NCBI RefSeq assembly: GCF_000003195.3
Contig: NC_012875.2
Span: 11,808,174-11,872,173, forward strand
Direction of reading: 5' to 3'
Length of the DNA stretch: 64,000 bases
Source of the DNA: Sorghum bicolor
Lineage: Eukaryota > Streptophyta > Magnoliopsida > Poales > Poaceae
Shown: positions 47,312 to 59,259 of the stretch, piece after piece
Position numbering within the stretch: position 1 is the stretch's first letter
How the letters are laid out: the number at the start of each line of letters is the position of its first letter
Position numbers and translations under genes: made by a program
The notes under the pieces: model-generated
What the model was told of the DNA's origin: nothing
The model's input: the letters and a program-made list of their open reading frames with translations, nothing else
Databases searched by the model: none

Positions 47312-48238
47312 ATGGATATCTCAAATTCCATAACTATTATTAAATTCTTTGCACCTTCGGAGACCAGCCATAGACCATGGGAGTCAACACGTCCTGCCCC
47401 TAATTATGATCTGTGTCCGGAGTTGATTGCAATAGGTCAAAACCAACCCTTTTCTATAGCCGAGGTCCTATCTTTTAATCAAGAAGATAATGCACTTTTA
47501 GCTACACCTAGGGAATCTGTTAATCTTTCTATAAATTCTGGTTTAGACCTAGCCTTGCAAGACCATGTTTTTCCTAGATATTTTCACATTGGTCTTATTC
47601 ATATAACCTTTGGTAGAGTCCTTCTTTCTTTATCAGTTAGTAACAGAAGGTATGTCTTCATTCGTGGACATCCTTCTTGTACTAGTCTTCATAGAAAAAT
47701 CATAGAGATAGAGAAGGAATCATCTCCCATACAAGGAGAGGAAGTTTCAATAGCCGATTTCCAAACTTTCCAATCCCATGATTCGGCTATCCAACCCATC
47801 CTTGAGCTTAATAATTTCTACTATGCTTTTTCTCTTGAACCTCCCGATAATCCTATGAATCTCTCTAGACATCCCATGCATAAGAAGGAGGATCGAGAAG
47901 AGCGACATCAATGGCTAGAGGGCATTAAAAATCCATGTGCTATCACCATTGAATGGATAGATAAAACAAACTTGAGAGACAATCCTAGAGGAATTTTAAG
48001 CATTCATGAAGAATCATTCTTGGAGTTTAAGAATGAGAGAAACAACAGTGAGCATGGAAGTTATTTCGTAAATACCTCACCCAGTCCTTGCTCATATAAA
48101 ACATCTCTCCAATCAATTTGTCTCTCCATCCTTACCACATTTGAGATCTCCAACCCCCTCTCCCTCTTCATTTATAAAAACTTTAAAAGGGTGGTTGTCG
48201 ATGCATATGTCTATAATAAATATTGCAGATCTCGTTGA
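47312..48238 (+). CDS. Unrecognised 308-aa ORF at the gag position
   Basis: Intact from ATG 47312 (MDISNSITIIKFF) to TGA 48236-48238; the upstream in-frame extension into the LTR is unlikely to be used. I do not recognise the family. There is no CCHC knuckle and no usual gag capsid signature. Visible pieces are SINSGLDLALQDHVFPRYFH, IGLIHITFGRVLLSLSVSNR, a charged Glu/Lys middle, and HKKEDREERHQWLEGIKN. The C-terminus is Ser/Tyr-rich. There is no obvious signal peptide, but a hydrophobic stretch lies near residues 50-70 of the VFPRYFHIGLIHITFG region. Its position right after the primer site and the youth of the element suggest it may be expressed. It could be a divergent gag or an unrelated accessory protein. 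Confidence 0.6.
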   Translation: MDISNSITIIKFFAPSETSHRPWESTRPAPNYDLCPELIAIGQNQPFSIAEVLSFNQEDNALLATPRESVNLSINSGLDLALQDHVFPRYFHIGLIHITFGRVLLSLSVSNRRYVFIRGHPSCTSLHRKIIEIEKESSPIQGEEVSIADFQTFQSHDSAIQPILELNNFYYAFSLEPPDNPMNLSRHPMHKKEDREERHQWLEGIKNPCAITIEWIDKTNLRDNPRGILSIHEESFLEFKNERNNSEHGSYFVNTSPSPCSYKTSLQSICLSILTTFEISNPLSLFIYKNFKRVVVDAYVYNKYCRSR

Positions 48239-49619
48239 GTTGATCTTGATATAGGTAGGTGTCGGAGGGGAAACCACTTCACCAACATAACTTGATGGTT
48301 TCCCAAGGACAAGCTTAGTGTCCTAAAACAAACACTTATCAGATCATAACATGAACTTCTAATTATTTGCAACATTGCCTTGTGTATTGAGCATATAAAG
48401 ATAATTGTAGAAATATTCCTTCGGGTATTCTTGTCACTAACCTTTCCAGGATTGGAGCAAGAAGACCGGATGAATGACAAGCGCAAGGTATGCCCAACCA
48501 ATCAACATGCAACATTGAATTAAATTCATCCAATCTTGAATTTTGCAAAATTCAAGCTTAGGGGAGTACTTCACATAAAACATCCTTTGCCATGTTGCTA
48601 TGTTGGTTGTCCTTACCTTTGAGACATGCTCAATTTGTTAAATACTAATCACACTACTTCATCTTCACTTAAGTAGATCTCTATAAATGCCATCACGCTA
48701 CCTTTGTTTATCCTAGTAAGTGTTAGTTTGGAAGTACTGCACATACTTCTATTGGCTTTTAAATTAAGCATGGTGCTTAGGTTAAACAGCCTTCCTTAAT
48801 CTGATTAGACATGGAGTCTAGTTCGGTTATCGAACTAAAAATTGCTTGTGTAGACATTGGTATATTTTGTGGGACTAACCCCTGCAGGAAAACTTTCAAT
48901 ATCAACCTGGGAAGTCCTGAGATAAACTCACATTGGAGATGAAGAAAGTGACACATGAAGTTTAACAATTTGCACAAGAAAGACGTAGCTCATAAGAGAT
49001 GATCCATGGAGGGAGCCACAAACACGATGCACAACCGCTAGAAAGGAAAGCTTCTACAAGGTGATACTGTACCATCACTCTTCAAAGGTAACATCTTAAG
49101 GTACTTGACTATCCTTTTATAAGTTTCTCCTTGGTTCTGGCGTTCACATAAATAAAGAGACAAACATGTATGATTTATAACTCTAAATGAACCAACCTAA
49201 CTGATTCAACATGTCTAGTCCCTTAATCTTTGTTCTTAGTACTACCTTCGTAATCCCACGCTCCTAAACATATAAGCTAATATGTTGCACATTCAATCTT
49301 TGGAAGATAAAAACAAAACATAAATATAGATAGATTATCTTTCCATTAGGTTGAGCCATCTGATCTAACAAATGTTTTAAATGCTACACTCATGATCCAT
49401 CAACTTTGTCTTGCTCACTATGCTTAAGGTTAGAAAAGAACAAATACACTTTTGGTTCTGTTGGTGTTTTCCACCAACAGAGCCCATGCACTTGATCTCT
49501 GCCTTGTCTCTATGAGCAGGACACATTTTGAGAAACGTGAAGGCGTTTTACAACTCCCAGATTCCATTAAGTGAAGAACCGGGATCTACGAGCACAAACA
49601 CAATGGAGATCAGGCACTT
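48239..49619 (+). other. Non-coding internal region
   Basis: AT-rich, with scattered short frames of no family. Contains a purine tract AAGCTTAGGGGAG (about 48554-48566) and a hairpin with 13-bp arms and a 5-nt loop (49454-49484). Confidence 0.5.
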
Positions 49620-50572
49620 AGTTTCCCAAAGGAAATATTAAAGAACCTCTGTGTCCAAGTTGGTACCTTGTACGCTCCAGCAAACTTCGTGGTGGTAGAG
49701 ACTGGTACTGAGGAGAGGGCACCCATCATCTTAGGGAGGCCATTCCTAAACACCAGAGCTGTCATCTACGCTAATGATGCCAAGATCAGTCTCTACATCA
49801 AGGGGAAGAAGGAGACTTTCCTTCAAGAACAAGACTACATAAACTTCAGAGCAATCCCGACATGAACCAAGGAAGAGGACCAACAGGAGGAACAGGAACA
49901 AGCAAATGTGGACCGAGTCAGCTAAGATGGTCACTGCAGCTCAAGGAGGTCAAGATCGTCGACTAAAAGTCACCTTTCTTGATCAAGAAGGACGACCCTG
50001 GTGTTCCAAGCATCGAGTGCACAACCAATAGATACTTTTTTTTAGAAAACACTCTACGACACCGGATCTAACGTCAACATAATGGCCGCAGTCACTTATC
50101 AGCTCCTGCATGGAACCATGCCCCTACACCCAATATATATTTAGCTCCAGATGATTTTCAGAACATTGATATGGGAGAAGACGAGTACGATCCACCCATC
50201 ATCCTTGGAAGACCATTCCTCAACACTATCCAAGTTATCATCTACATTGGAACCGGAGAAGTCCACGTGTATTTCCCCTCTGAGAAGGTACGCCATTACT
50301 TTAATGATTCTAACTATATAGTTGAAGATTCTAAGCAGGTCAGGACAAGAAGAAGACGACGCAACCGCAACCAGAGGAGGCAAATCATCAAGGACGGATG
50401 GGCAGACTACGAAAGAAAAGTTGTAAGGTCAGAAGACGTTGAGTTTAAACAGAATTATCCAGAGGAGACCGAAGTACCAAGTCAGGTGTGGAAAATGAAG
50501 ATAACTATACATGAAGAGGAGGCACTGCCAGAAGTACCGACTACGCCACCCAACGAACCTCAGGACAATTGA
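49620..50572 (+). pseudogene. Duplicated aspartic-protease-like segments
   Basis: Two copies of the Athila protease motif occur in different frames: IILGRPFLNTRAVIYANDAK (49710-49780 area) and IILGRPFLNTIQVIIY (50195-50250). The active-site box DTGSNVNIM is at about 50058-50084, between them. The second segment continues into a Lys/Arg-rich and then acidic tail and ends at 50570-50572. Neither segment is a complete protease in one frame. The repeat suggests an internal duplication followed by decay. Confidence 0.6.
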
Positions 50573-52992
50573 GAAGGAGGAGAGTCCCGTTCGGAGGACT
50601 TAAAAACACCGAACGCCTTGCCAAGAGGTAAACTTGGTAGTTATCCTTTCCCTTTCAATTATTTCAAGTAGTTCACTTAGTTAATTAAGTTCTAAACAGA
50701 AAGTAAAAATGTGAAAAACAGTAAGCCCCATGTGAGGATACGAGTGGCATAAAACCCATAACTACATTCACTGTGGTGGCATAAAAATAAAATAAAAATA
50801 TTTTTCTGCTTTATAAAATAAAAATATAAAAACAGGGAGTAATAATTATTAAGGAGTCTCAACATGATAAAGGCTAGATATTTATGCTAACACTTAATTA
50901 GTTCCACAAGCTTTGTTGTCTATTTGAGCTCCACAGAATCTAAGAATCAAGAAGACTGGCAGACGGAGGATATTCTAATCGCTGTCACAATGCTACTGAC
51001 TTTCAAATACACCTCTGCCACCTGCTAGCTACATCAAGAGAAATTACGTCAAAATTCAGCTTGGGGGAGAGCACCCCATTTATCTCGATAAGTATTTCTA
51101 TCTATCTATCTTTATACTTATATTATTTTAGAATATAAATATACATAACTATGAAAAACCAAATAAAGATTTTATGCTTATATATATATGTCTTTTGCTT
51201 AGTGTGTTTAATAAATAAATAAAGTGGCTATGCTAATCTGTATCTAAATAAAACTCAAGCATGGAAATGATGAATAGTTGCTCTGCCTAATTTGCACATT
51301 TTAAGTTCTCACTCAAGTTTAGACATAACTGTTATAATTTAAAGCTTGCTCTAGACCTAAACTTGTGGGTTGAAAACTTGATCTGAAATCTAATATGGGA
51401 AGGTTGAGCTGCTGTTTATCTGTTTCTAGAGATGCTAGAATTCTGGAGAATTTTATCTTTGGAAATCTTTAAAATGTTGCATGATGAGTTCCTGTATGAT
51501 GAGAGTTTAAATTCCTACCACAGCCATATATACATGCTTGCTAGACTTCGAGCCACACATTTACTTTTTACTACTTATGAGCATTGAGTGTGGTCAAGCT
51601 GTGTAGACCCTTAGGAGCTTGTCATGTGGTTAAATCAAGATTCACTTGCACGTTCACTCACACATGCTACTTCTACTTCGGAAGTACCATCCACATATAT
51701 CCATACATTTCCATCTCCAGAATCACCCAAAAAATATTCTACTCCTAATCCGGGAGAGAATAGCCAAAAATAATTTTGTTCTTCCTTGTGTAATAAATGC
51801 CTCAAGATCAATAAAGAGTATTATTATTATGTCTTGTGTGTCTCTACTTTATTTTTGTGCAAGAAAGCAGAAAACAAGTATGGGGGAGATCCCTCGACAT
51901 GCTAAACACACTCCGACTACACCACTCCACGATTCAGGTACACACTCTGCACACTTTACTTTACACATATATATATTTTAGATTATGCAGAATATTGTTC
52001 CCGACATGATAAAATAAAAAGATTAAAATATTTCTAATCATGATTAATCTCAATCTGTGATATTTCCTGAAAACTTGCAAATTATTATAAAATTATTTTA
52101 AAACCCTGTGTTACTTAAGTCAATATGGAATATGTGATGGTAGAGTATGAGTTTCTTATTCTTGATATCATTGTTGCTTGGAGAATTTATTTCAAAATAT
52201 TCAAATTCCTAGCTACCATCCTCAGTGTTTTATATGCCTGATAAAACTGAAATATTAAATATGATTATAAAAGCTATCTGCTCTGTATTGAGTTTGTTCA
52301 AAATGAGTTAGACCCTTGTTGAGAGATTTATCATGCTTCTAAGATCAAGACACTATTTCAGTAAGATTCACTCTTCCGAAGTATTATTGCATTAGAGGCA
52401 TGGGCTATGCAAAAATAGAAGATATTTCGAGGAAATAAAAAGGAGCAAGTGCTCGACAACCTCACAGAAAAAATGGACAAGTGTCCGGCAGTAGAATTAG
52501 GGGTACCTCGGTATCCACTTAAAAAAAAAAGAGAAAAAAAAATGATAGCCCATGGTCCCTCTAATAAGCAATATGCCAGCAAGAGTTGACAAAGTTTTTA
52601 ATTTCCAAAGTCTTTGATCTAAGAGTATGACATTTCCCTCCTCGGATCCCGTTTTGATCAGGCAATAAGTCCAAAGTAAGTATGCTTGAGAATTTTTGCA
52701 AAATAAAACAGCCTCAGTGAGATATATATATAAGAGATAATAAGTGATCTGAGAGAACCTATGAGGATCAAAAGGTATGCTAACTTTCTTTCAAAAATAT
52801 ACAAAAACTCCAAGTGACAGGATTGAAAAGAAAGAATCTTTACTCTTAACCATATACTTCCCTGACTACAGTACACAGTGGAATTTTAACACCCTGCAAA
52901 TTATATAGAGAATGTTTTAAATGTATACCCCAGATATTGTTCTTAACCATCCTTTTCTCGAGGACGAGTAAAAGCCTAAGTATGGGGGTATT
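50573..52992 (+). other. 3' non-coding region with repeated purine tracts
   Basis: No coding frame of known type. Purine tracts resembling polypurine tracts occur at about 51058 (CAGCTTGGGGGAGAG), 51886 (AAGTATGGGGGAGATCC) and 52977 (AAGTATGGGGGTATT); the last is the functional position, next to the 3' LTR. The region resembles 59260-60104 of the host element. Confidence 0.6.
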
Positions 52993-54229
52993 TGTTGACG
53001 GTTCTTAAGTATCAATTTTAATTATCAAATAAACAAGAGAAAGGACCAATATGCAACCATCACCTAGAATTAGGGTTTGATCTGACAGAATTCCACGAGT
53101 TTTGTTGTTTATCTGTTTCTGCAGGGGGTTATCAGGAAATAAGGAAGAAAGGCCCACATGTCGGGATTACATAGAGATATCAACGCACCGCGCAATTTTA
53201 CATCATCTAGAAGACTCCAGAAGCCACGAGACCGAAGCGGAGGCGAAGCTGGGCCAGGCCCAGGGCACCCGCCCTGGTAGCCTGGGCGCCCGCCCCCCTG
53301 TTGGAGCCAATTCAGGACTCCTTCGCTCGGGATATTCCACCGACCTATTGGATCAAGAAAAACATAGTACCACCTCGGCTATCGACCCAAAAACGCATAG
53401 AAGGGGAGGACTATATAAGCGAGGCCCCCCTGGCCCCTGGAGAAGACATGAAGAAATTATCATAGAGACTGAGGGGTGCCCTCGAAGGAAAACCTCTTCT
53501 CTAATTAATATTTCTTTTTAGGCTTAGCAATCAATGTAAGGTAGAAATAGATCTTCTAGTTTCTACTAGATTGAGAGAGATAGAGTGGAGGTGTAGAGTG
53601 GAGGAAGCCCGGCCTGTCGGTGTCTACTCCAAGCTTGTACCTGCGGGATCAAGTTCTCCTAACCCGAAGCTTGCTCCTAGGATTCTTCAGTAATTCGACT
53701 TCTAAATTCTAGTAAGTTCTTGTTTTATTGTTCTTATGGTTTATGAGTTTACTTTAATCTCTTCGCGTAGAGTTTAGAGTAATCATTGCTGGCGTAAACG
53801 TGGTGTTTAGGCTGGGGTACTCATAGATATTCCCTGACTAGCTGGACCGTGGTAGTAGTGAGGAACGTGACATTTCCGAGCTACCTTTGTAGATCACATC
53901 TCGTTAGCAGGAAGGATAGGGTTTATAGGTGCGGGTTGAACATCCTTTGTGGTGTCTAGATTCCGTTAGCCTCCCCATTAGAGCAATAGATCATCCTTAC
54001 CAAGGTTAGAAGGAGACTACGGTTGCAGTCTTCTCTATTTATCACTCACATCGAAAGACATTCTTTGTGCCTAAAGGGATAGTAGCAATAGATTTGGTTA
54101 GTCAGATGCACCCTTTCTCCCAGTGGTAAAAATATAAATACGATACTCTGGAAAACCTCCCGGGTGAAATGCTCACCGATATCCGTGCGCTTGCGGATCA
54201 TTTCCTTATTGCGTTACCAAATATCAACA
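52993..54229 (+). repeat. 3' LTR of the non-autonomous element
   Basis: Same ends and length as the 5' LTR; TATATAA at 53412-53418. Differences seen by eye include two in the GC block (CACCCGCC against CGCCCGTC) and one T/G near 53952. Confidence 0.95.
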
Positions 54230-54234
54230 ACTAC

Positions 54235-55562
54235 CCATCGACGACTCACTCCGGGACGACATGCTCTACAGAATCAACAGATCTGACCCTTGGTATGCAG
54301 ATATTATTAATTTTATGGTTACAGGTTATGTACCACTGGGAGGCAACAAAAGGAAGCTAAATCCAGGAGAGCCATTCTCACATATGGGATGAACCATACC
54401 TCTTCCGAGTATGCTCTGATGGCTTTCTCAGAAGGTGTGTGCCAGCTGAAGAAGGAATCAAAATCATTGAAATATGTCATTCATCACCATATAGAGGGCA
54501 TTATGGGGCATTCCGAACACATGCACAAATATGGCAGCGTGGATTCTTCTAGTCAACAATGTATGAAGACACAAGAGAATTTATTTGGAGATGTGGCCCA
54601 TGTCAGAGACATGGTAATATCAATTAAAGGGATGACATGCCACTCATCAGTAATCTCTAGATTGAGCTCTTTGATGTCTAGGGGATTGACTACATGGGGC
54701 CATTTCCGCCATCAAAGAAGTATGAGTATATCCTGGTGGCAGTAGATTATGTCTCCAAGTGGGTTGAAGCCGTGCCATGTTGGAATGCTGACAGTATGCA
54801 TTCCAAGAAGATGTTCGAAGAAATAATATTTCCAAGATTTGGGGTTCCAAAGATAGTGATAAGTGATGGAGGTTCTCACTTTATCGACAAATGCTTCAAG
54901 CAATACTTGTCAAAGCAGGGGATACGTCACAATGTCGCTACTCCTTACCATCCTACAAGTGGCCAGACAGACATCAACCAAGCAAATTAAGAATATTCCA
55001 TAGAAGACAGTAAATGAGATGGGGACAGCTTGGAAGGATAAGCTTCATGTTGCACTCTGGGCATACCGGACGACATATAAGACACCCATCGAGATGTCAC
55101 CCTATCAAGTTGTCTATGGAAAAACATGTCATTTACCAGTGGAGCTAGAATTCAAAGCTCACTGGGCTATCAAGAGATGGAACATGGACTTAGAAGCAAC
55201 TGGAGACAAGAAGAAGATGCAACTCTCTGAGCTAGAAGAATGGAGAGAAAAAAGCATATCACAATGCCAAGATTCATAAAGAGAGAGTAAAAAGACAGCA
55301 TGACTAAAGGATCAAGAAGGAGTTCACCCCAGGCGATAAGGTATTACTTTGTAATTCTAGGGTGATGCTCTTTGAGCATGGAAAACTTCAAAGCAAATGG
55401 GAAGGACCGTTACAGGTGGTGAGCTCATCGTCGCATGGAGCCATCACACTTCGCAACAACGAAGGCACGTTATTCAAGCTAAATGGTCAATGCCTTAAAA
55501 TATTTTTAGAGCCTAACAATGAATTAGAGGAAGTAGACATAATTACTTTCTTTCTCAATTAA
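54235..55562 (+). pseudogene. Athila-like integrase (broken)
   Basis: Continues pol of the host element after the insertion. The zinc-binding region is spread over shifted frames (CHSSPYRGHYGAF ... RCGPCQRHGN). The catalytic core shows YILVAVDYVSKWVEA, VISDGGSHFIDKCF and HNVATPYHPTSGQT, where the usual Glu is replaced by Asp (GQTD). Then come WKDKLHVALWAYRTTYKTP and SPYQVVYGKTCHLPVELE. Stops and frameshifts occur near 54988, 55010 and 55278. The C-terminal piece ends ...GQCLKIFLEPNNELEEVD at 55560-55562. Non-functional. Confidence 0.82.
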
Positions 55563-55841
55563 AATATTTAGGCCCGACCATTTTATTTTTGAATTATCGG
55601 AGAAAATCAACTTTTTTCGAATAAAAATAGAATTAGTAAAGTATACAAAAAAGTTGAGGTAGAGGGGGCTCGAAGGGCGGGTGGTCGCTCAAAACCCTAG
55701 GGGCGCCCGCCCCCCGAGGCCATTCGCCACCGTCTTTCTCCATTTATATCATGAGACCTTCCTTGTTTATAAAAAGTGAATCTTTGGATTTTCTTCCCAT
55801 CTTTCATCATTTCACCTTCCAAAAATACTTTTCCAGACCCC

Positions 55842-55848
55842 TATATAA
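55842..55848 (+). promoter_or_regulatory. TATA box before the 3' ORF
   Basis: CTATATAAGC about 86 bp before ATG 55934, followed by a CT-rich leader of plant type (TTTTCTCCTCTTCCTTAG). This looks like a dedicated promoter inside the retroelement. Confidence 0.55.
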
Positions 55849-55933
55849 GCAACCCATGCCTATGGTCTAATCTCATCCCATCATAAGCTTTTCTCCTCTT
55901 CCTTAGAAGCTAGCAACGCCTCTCTAGTCAGCA

Positions 55934-56390
55934 ATGGATAAGGAAAATTTAGAGAGGAGAATGATCCCCTTTGGGATTTATCTCAACACCATCCCTAGAG
56001 AAGAGCCTGAGTGCAAAGCTATCATTCCCATAGATGAGCCTCTCCCTCTAGCCACCATACCACCACAACCACACTGCTATGGACACTCTTATTTTGCTCA
56101 GCCCATTCGCATCAAGCCTCTCCTCTTGGAAGGAGCTCCGTCAAAGGGCCCCATCATCACTTTACCGGCAGGGACTAACATCCTACCACTGAAGCGCAAT
56201 GAGAAGCTGTTAGGAGTGAAGACCAATAGACAGGGGGAGGTTGCTTGCACCAAATACACCACCGGAGATCGTACATACTTTGAGGGGGTTTATGCTCATC
56301 CAACGAAGGTTAAATTCCTCCCCCCAAAGGAAGCTCCGAAGTCCACCATGGCCGCAGCCAAGACTCCACGAAAATGCCGGAAGACGATGG
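55934..56390 (+). pseudogene. 3' ORF of the Athila-like element, N-terminal part
   Basis: ATG 55934 opens a frame (MDKENLERRMIPFGIYLNTI...) of about 152 codons up to an LTR insertion at 56391. Features are a Pro-rich stretch (PPQPHCYGH), GPIITLPAGTNILPL and a basic end (AAAKTPRKCRKT). I do not recognise the family; it is not an env by membrane segments, as none is visible. The frame continues exactly in register on the other side of the insertion (59087-59259), which adds a coiled-coil-like tail. The intact protein would have been about 209 residues. The insertion ends any normal product. Confidence 0.65.
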
Positions 56391-59081
56391 TGTTGACACT
56401 TCATAACGCAATTACTAAAAATAGATTCTTAAACCAATCCCTAGCAATGGCTTCAAAATTACTTAACATCACTTAAGCTAGGTTCTCATCCCTAACATGA
56501 TGTAGAAGTGCACAGATAATACCGATGTAGCATTTTAACCAGGTGTATTCCAAGTATCATTATTTATATTTGTACCACTGGGAAGGGACTTGCAATGGAT
56601 AATTAGCAATGAGCACTGCATGTAATCATGGAGACCTTAACCATGTCTTTATCTACCTCTCATGTAGGGTAAGTGTCATATAAAATAAATATATCAATAT
56701 GAATAATAAGTGACAAATGATAAATAAGAATTCATATAGCATGATAATCATCTCAATTAGATTACTCTAAGTCTATAGCATTAGCATGGTATTAGGGCAA
56801 TCTACAAGAATAAATCCTAAGTATTCTAAGAATACTGTCAAAGGATACATTGATTACTGCAAGAACACCTAGCATCATCACTAGAAAAAGTTATATCTAT
56901 GCATAGTGATATTAGCAAGAAAGATCATGAACATAGCAATCACTTCCTCTGGACTATAAGGGGCAAGCGAAGATAAATATGGTCCAGCCACCTCGCCTAC
57001 ACAATATCTATCACTTACCCATTGGCCTAATGAGTATGCGTATACGATCCTATGCATAGACATAATTCTAATCTTACTATGCTAAGCATATAATCAAAGT
57101 GGACTAATAACAATATAATTGAGAACATAAGCAAATAGAATAAAATCAATTCTAATACAATCAAATAGATCAAAGTCATATTCATAGTAGCAAGAACTAA
57201 TATAAATACAACAAAGAGAATAAAAGTTTACCTAGAGCTAAAGATGGATCCGGACCTCAAGATTAACTTGACCCCTTCTAGATCTATTCCTATGTAGCTA
57301 TGTTATGAGACTATAGAGATTTAGTTGAGATGGTGGCTAAGAACCCAATAGAGACAGATCCATTTGAGGGACCCCTCTCTGTCTAATTCTTCTCTTGATC
57401 TTCTTAGAGAATTGTTATTGACTCCTCTCTAGGGGGGCCAGGCTTGTATTTATAGCCCCCTAGCAAGCACCACAACCCTTTCATCAAACTGAATTAAATG
57501 TACGCTTAAGTTTACTCCTCAAAGGCGGTGGAGGCAGGATCCGTGAGGTTCACCCTGATTGGTGGAGACCTCTGGGTGGCCGCCCCTAACAATGTGGGCG
57601 CCCACCCCTGCCCTATGGCAGGTGGGCCCCACCTTTTAGGTGGTGTCTTCCCGAGTCTTCTAGAGTATTCCTGAGTTGACATTTCATGTATTCCTTCTAT
57701 GTAAATCTGACATGTGGACCTCATTTTGTTCTTATTCTGATAACCCCCTACAGAAATAGAGAATCACCAAAACTCATGGAATTCTGTTATTGATAACCCC
57801 TAAAGCTAGATAGTATTCTGATTTTAATCCTTTATGTTGGGAATATGCCCTAGAGGTAATCATAGTGATGATTACATTATGATTGTATCCATGACATATA
57901 TTTTGAGTTCAATGAATATCCATTATAAACAAACATGTATTGACTAACAATTGTGTGAATTGGTTGTGAAACTCTTTTACTTGTATGGTTATACTAAAGT
58001 TATCCCTGATCAGAGTTCATGTGAGGATACACATGAACATTAGATTAGCACATGTATTAGTTGATGACTTTGTTTGACAAGTCATAAACATAGAGATTTC
58101 AAACTAATAATGTGGGCACATGTATGACATGGGGCTGGACTGACCCAACATGAGATGTTCTTATTATCTCTTTATAAAACATGTACGTTATGACCTTAGA
58201 TCTGAGATTGCCGTATGTTCTCAAGATGTGACATGACCTACTTAGGGACTATTAAACGCTACTCCGTTATAGGGTAGTTATAAAGGTGGTCTTCGGGTTT
58301 TTCGGGGAACATGCTGTGAGACATAGAGATCAAGATGGAACTTGCCCCACTCTATGTGAGAGAGATATCACTGGATCACTCAAGTGATTGGATCAACAAA
58401 TGCATGGCCGTGCTTGGGTTAAGTGTTAACCCACGAGTTGGACCAAATATCGTGTGGCAAGGGAATTACATGTATATGTATGTAGTGGTTCGTCTGACAT
58501 CATCTTTGCATATGTATAGGAGTTGTCACACCTTCCTAGAGGCTGCTGTCAACTATTGGGCGAGTAGGAGTACTCAGCCCATGCCTATATGTACGTGAAC
58601 CCATAGGGTCGCACGCTTAAGGGGCTGGAAACCTAATTCGGGTTGGAACCGATTTAGACAAGGCTTAGGGTTTCTAATTGGGCCCCCGACTCGGGGATAA
58701 TTGGAGGATGCCTATATAAGAGAGGGAGGGGGCACCGCTAGGGTTAATCCCATGCCATTAATCAGCCGCCGCTCTCCCACGCTCGCGCCTTTTGCTCCTG
58801 GCAGACCTAGTAGTACAGAGGCGCAACACTTCTTCCCCACATGTGTGGGATACCTCAAAGGTGTTGCATCTAGAGCACAAGGACAAATTATGCGCACGAC
58901 TACACCGAGTCGCTTCCGCTGCATCTACATGTCTAGTGGTAATCCCATGATCTATAACTTGCAGTTGATCCTGTTTTATGAGGTCGAAATTTTTGTCTCC
59001 TAGCAAGCGTTGCGTCCTCATAATCCTTCACTTTCTCAGGCTATGTTGATGGTTAAAAAGAGTACTTATCTACCGTCAACA
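56391..59081 (-). repeat. Solo Athila-like LTR holding a copia LTR, duplication GATGG
   Basis: Ends TGTTGACACTTC and TACCGTCAACA, flanked by GATGG at 56386-56390 and 59082-59086. It carries the same minus-strand block order as the other Athila-like LTRs (ACCGATGTAGCATTTTAACC, TTTGTACCACTGGGAAG). A minus-strand CTATAAATAC lies near 57449-57463, with GGGCGCCCACC about 130 bp upstream of it. A copia LTR starting at 57835 interrupts it near its end. There is no internal domain, so this is a solo LTR. Confidence 0.88.
57835..59045 (+). repeat. Copia-type LTR inside the solo LTR
   Basis: Starts TGTTGGGAATATGCCCTAGA, a familiar grass copia LTR start. It includes TTGGAGGATGCCTATATAAG (promoter near 58711) and, near the end, CTTCCGCTGCATCTACATG. 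The right end is uncertain (about 59000-59050), and I did not find a clear target duplication. No primer site or coding region follows, so it is a solo or truncated LTR. Confidence 0.65.
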
Positions 59082-59259
59082 GATGGTAGACTTGGAGAAA
59101 GAGCTAGCTGAGCAGCACACAATAATAGCCTCTCTAGAAGCCTGTCAGTGTGTCCAAAGTAGTTGCATCACTTACAACGATACGAGAGTGTCGAAGTTAG
59201 AGCATGATTCCACCACTCTAAAAGAGAGGGTGAAAGCCCTAGACCACCCTAAGAAGTAG
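59082..59259 (+). pseudogene. 3' ORF of the Athila-like element, C-terminal part
   Basis: Continues the 55934 frame after the inserted LTR, in register across the GATGG duplication. It encodes VDLEKELAEQHTIIASLEAC and further heptad-like sequence (SKLEHDSTTLKERVKAL), then stops at TAG 59257-59259. The pattern suggests a coiled coil, so the protein may have formed dimers or oligomers. Cut off from its promoter, it is not expected to be made. Confidence 0.65.

Larger units (their letters stand above)
45962..54229 (+). mobile_element. Very young non-autonomous Athila-like element (8,268 bp)
   Basis: Two 1,237-bp LTRs (45962-47198 and 52993-54229) differ at only about three positions by eye. They are flanked by ACTAC (45957-45961 and 54230-54234). 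The element has a tRNA-Asp-type primer site, one 308-residue ORF at the gag position, two protease-like segments and a purine tract before the 3' LTR. I find no reverse transcriptase or integrase, so it must borrow them. It inserted in the pol of an older relative with the same orientation. Near-identical LTRs mean a very recent insertion. Confidence 0.93.

Noticed and set aside
47312..48238. Possible plant-virus movement-protein (30K type) likeness of the 308-residue ORF
   Set aside because: The piece HIGLIHITFGRVLLSLSVSN weakly recalls that fold, but no full set of conserved residues is visible. I kept it as unrecognised.
55934..56476. Env-like protein for the 3' ORF of the Athila-like element
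   Set aside because: The position fits, but there is no signal peptide or membrane segment, and the recovered C-terminus looks like a coiled coil.
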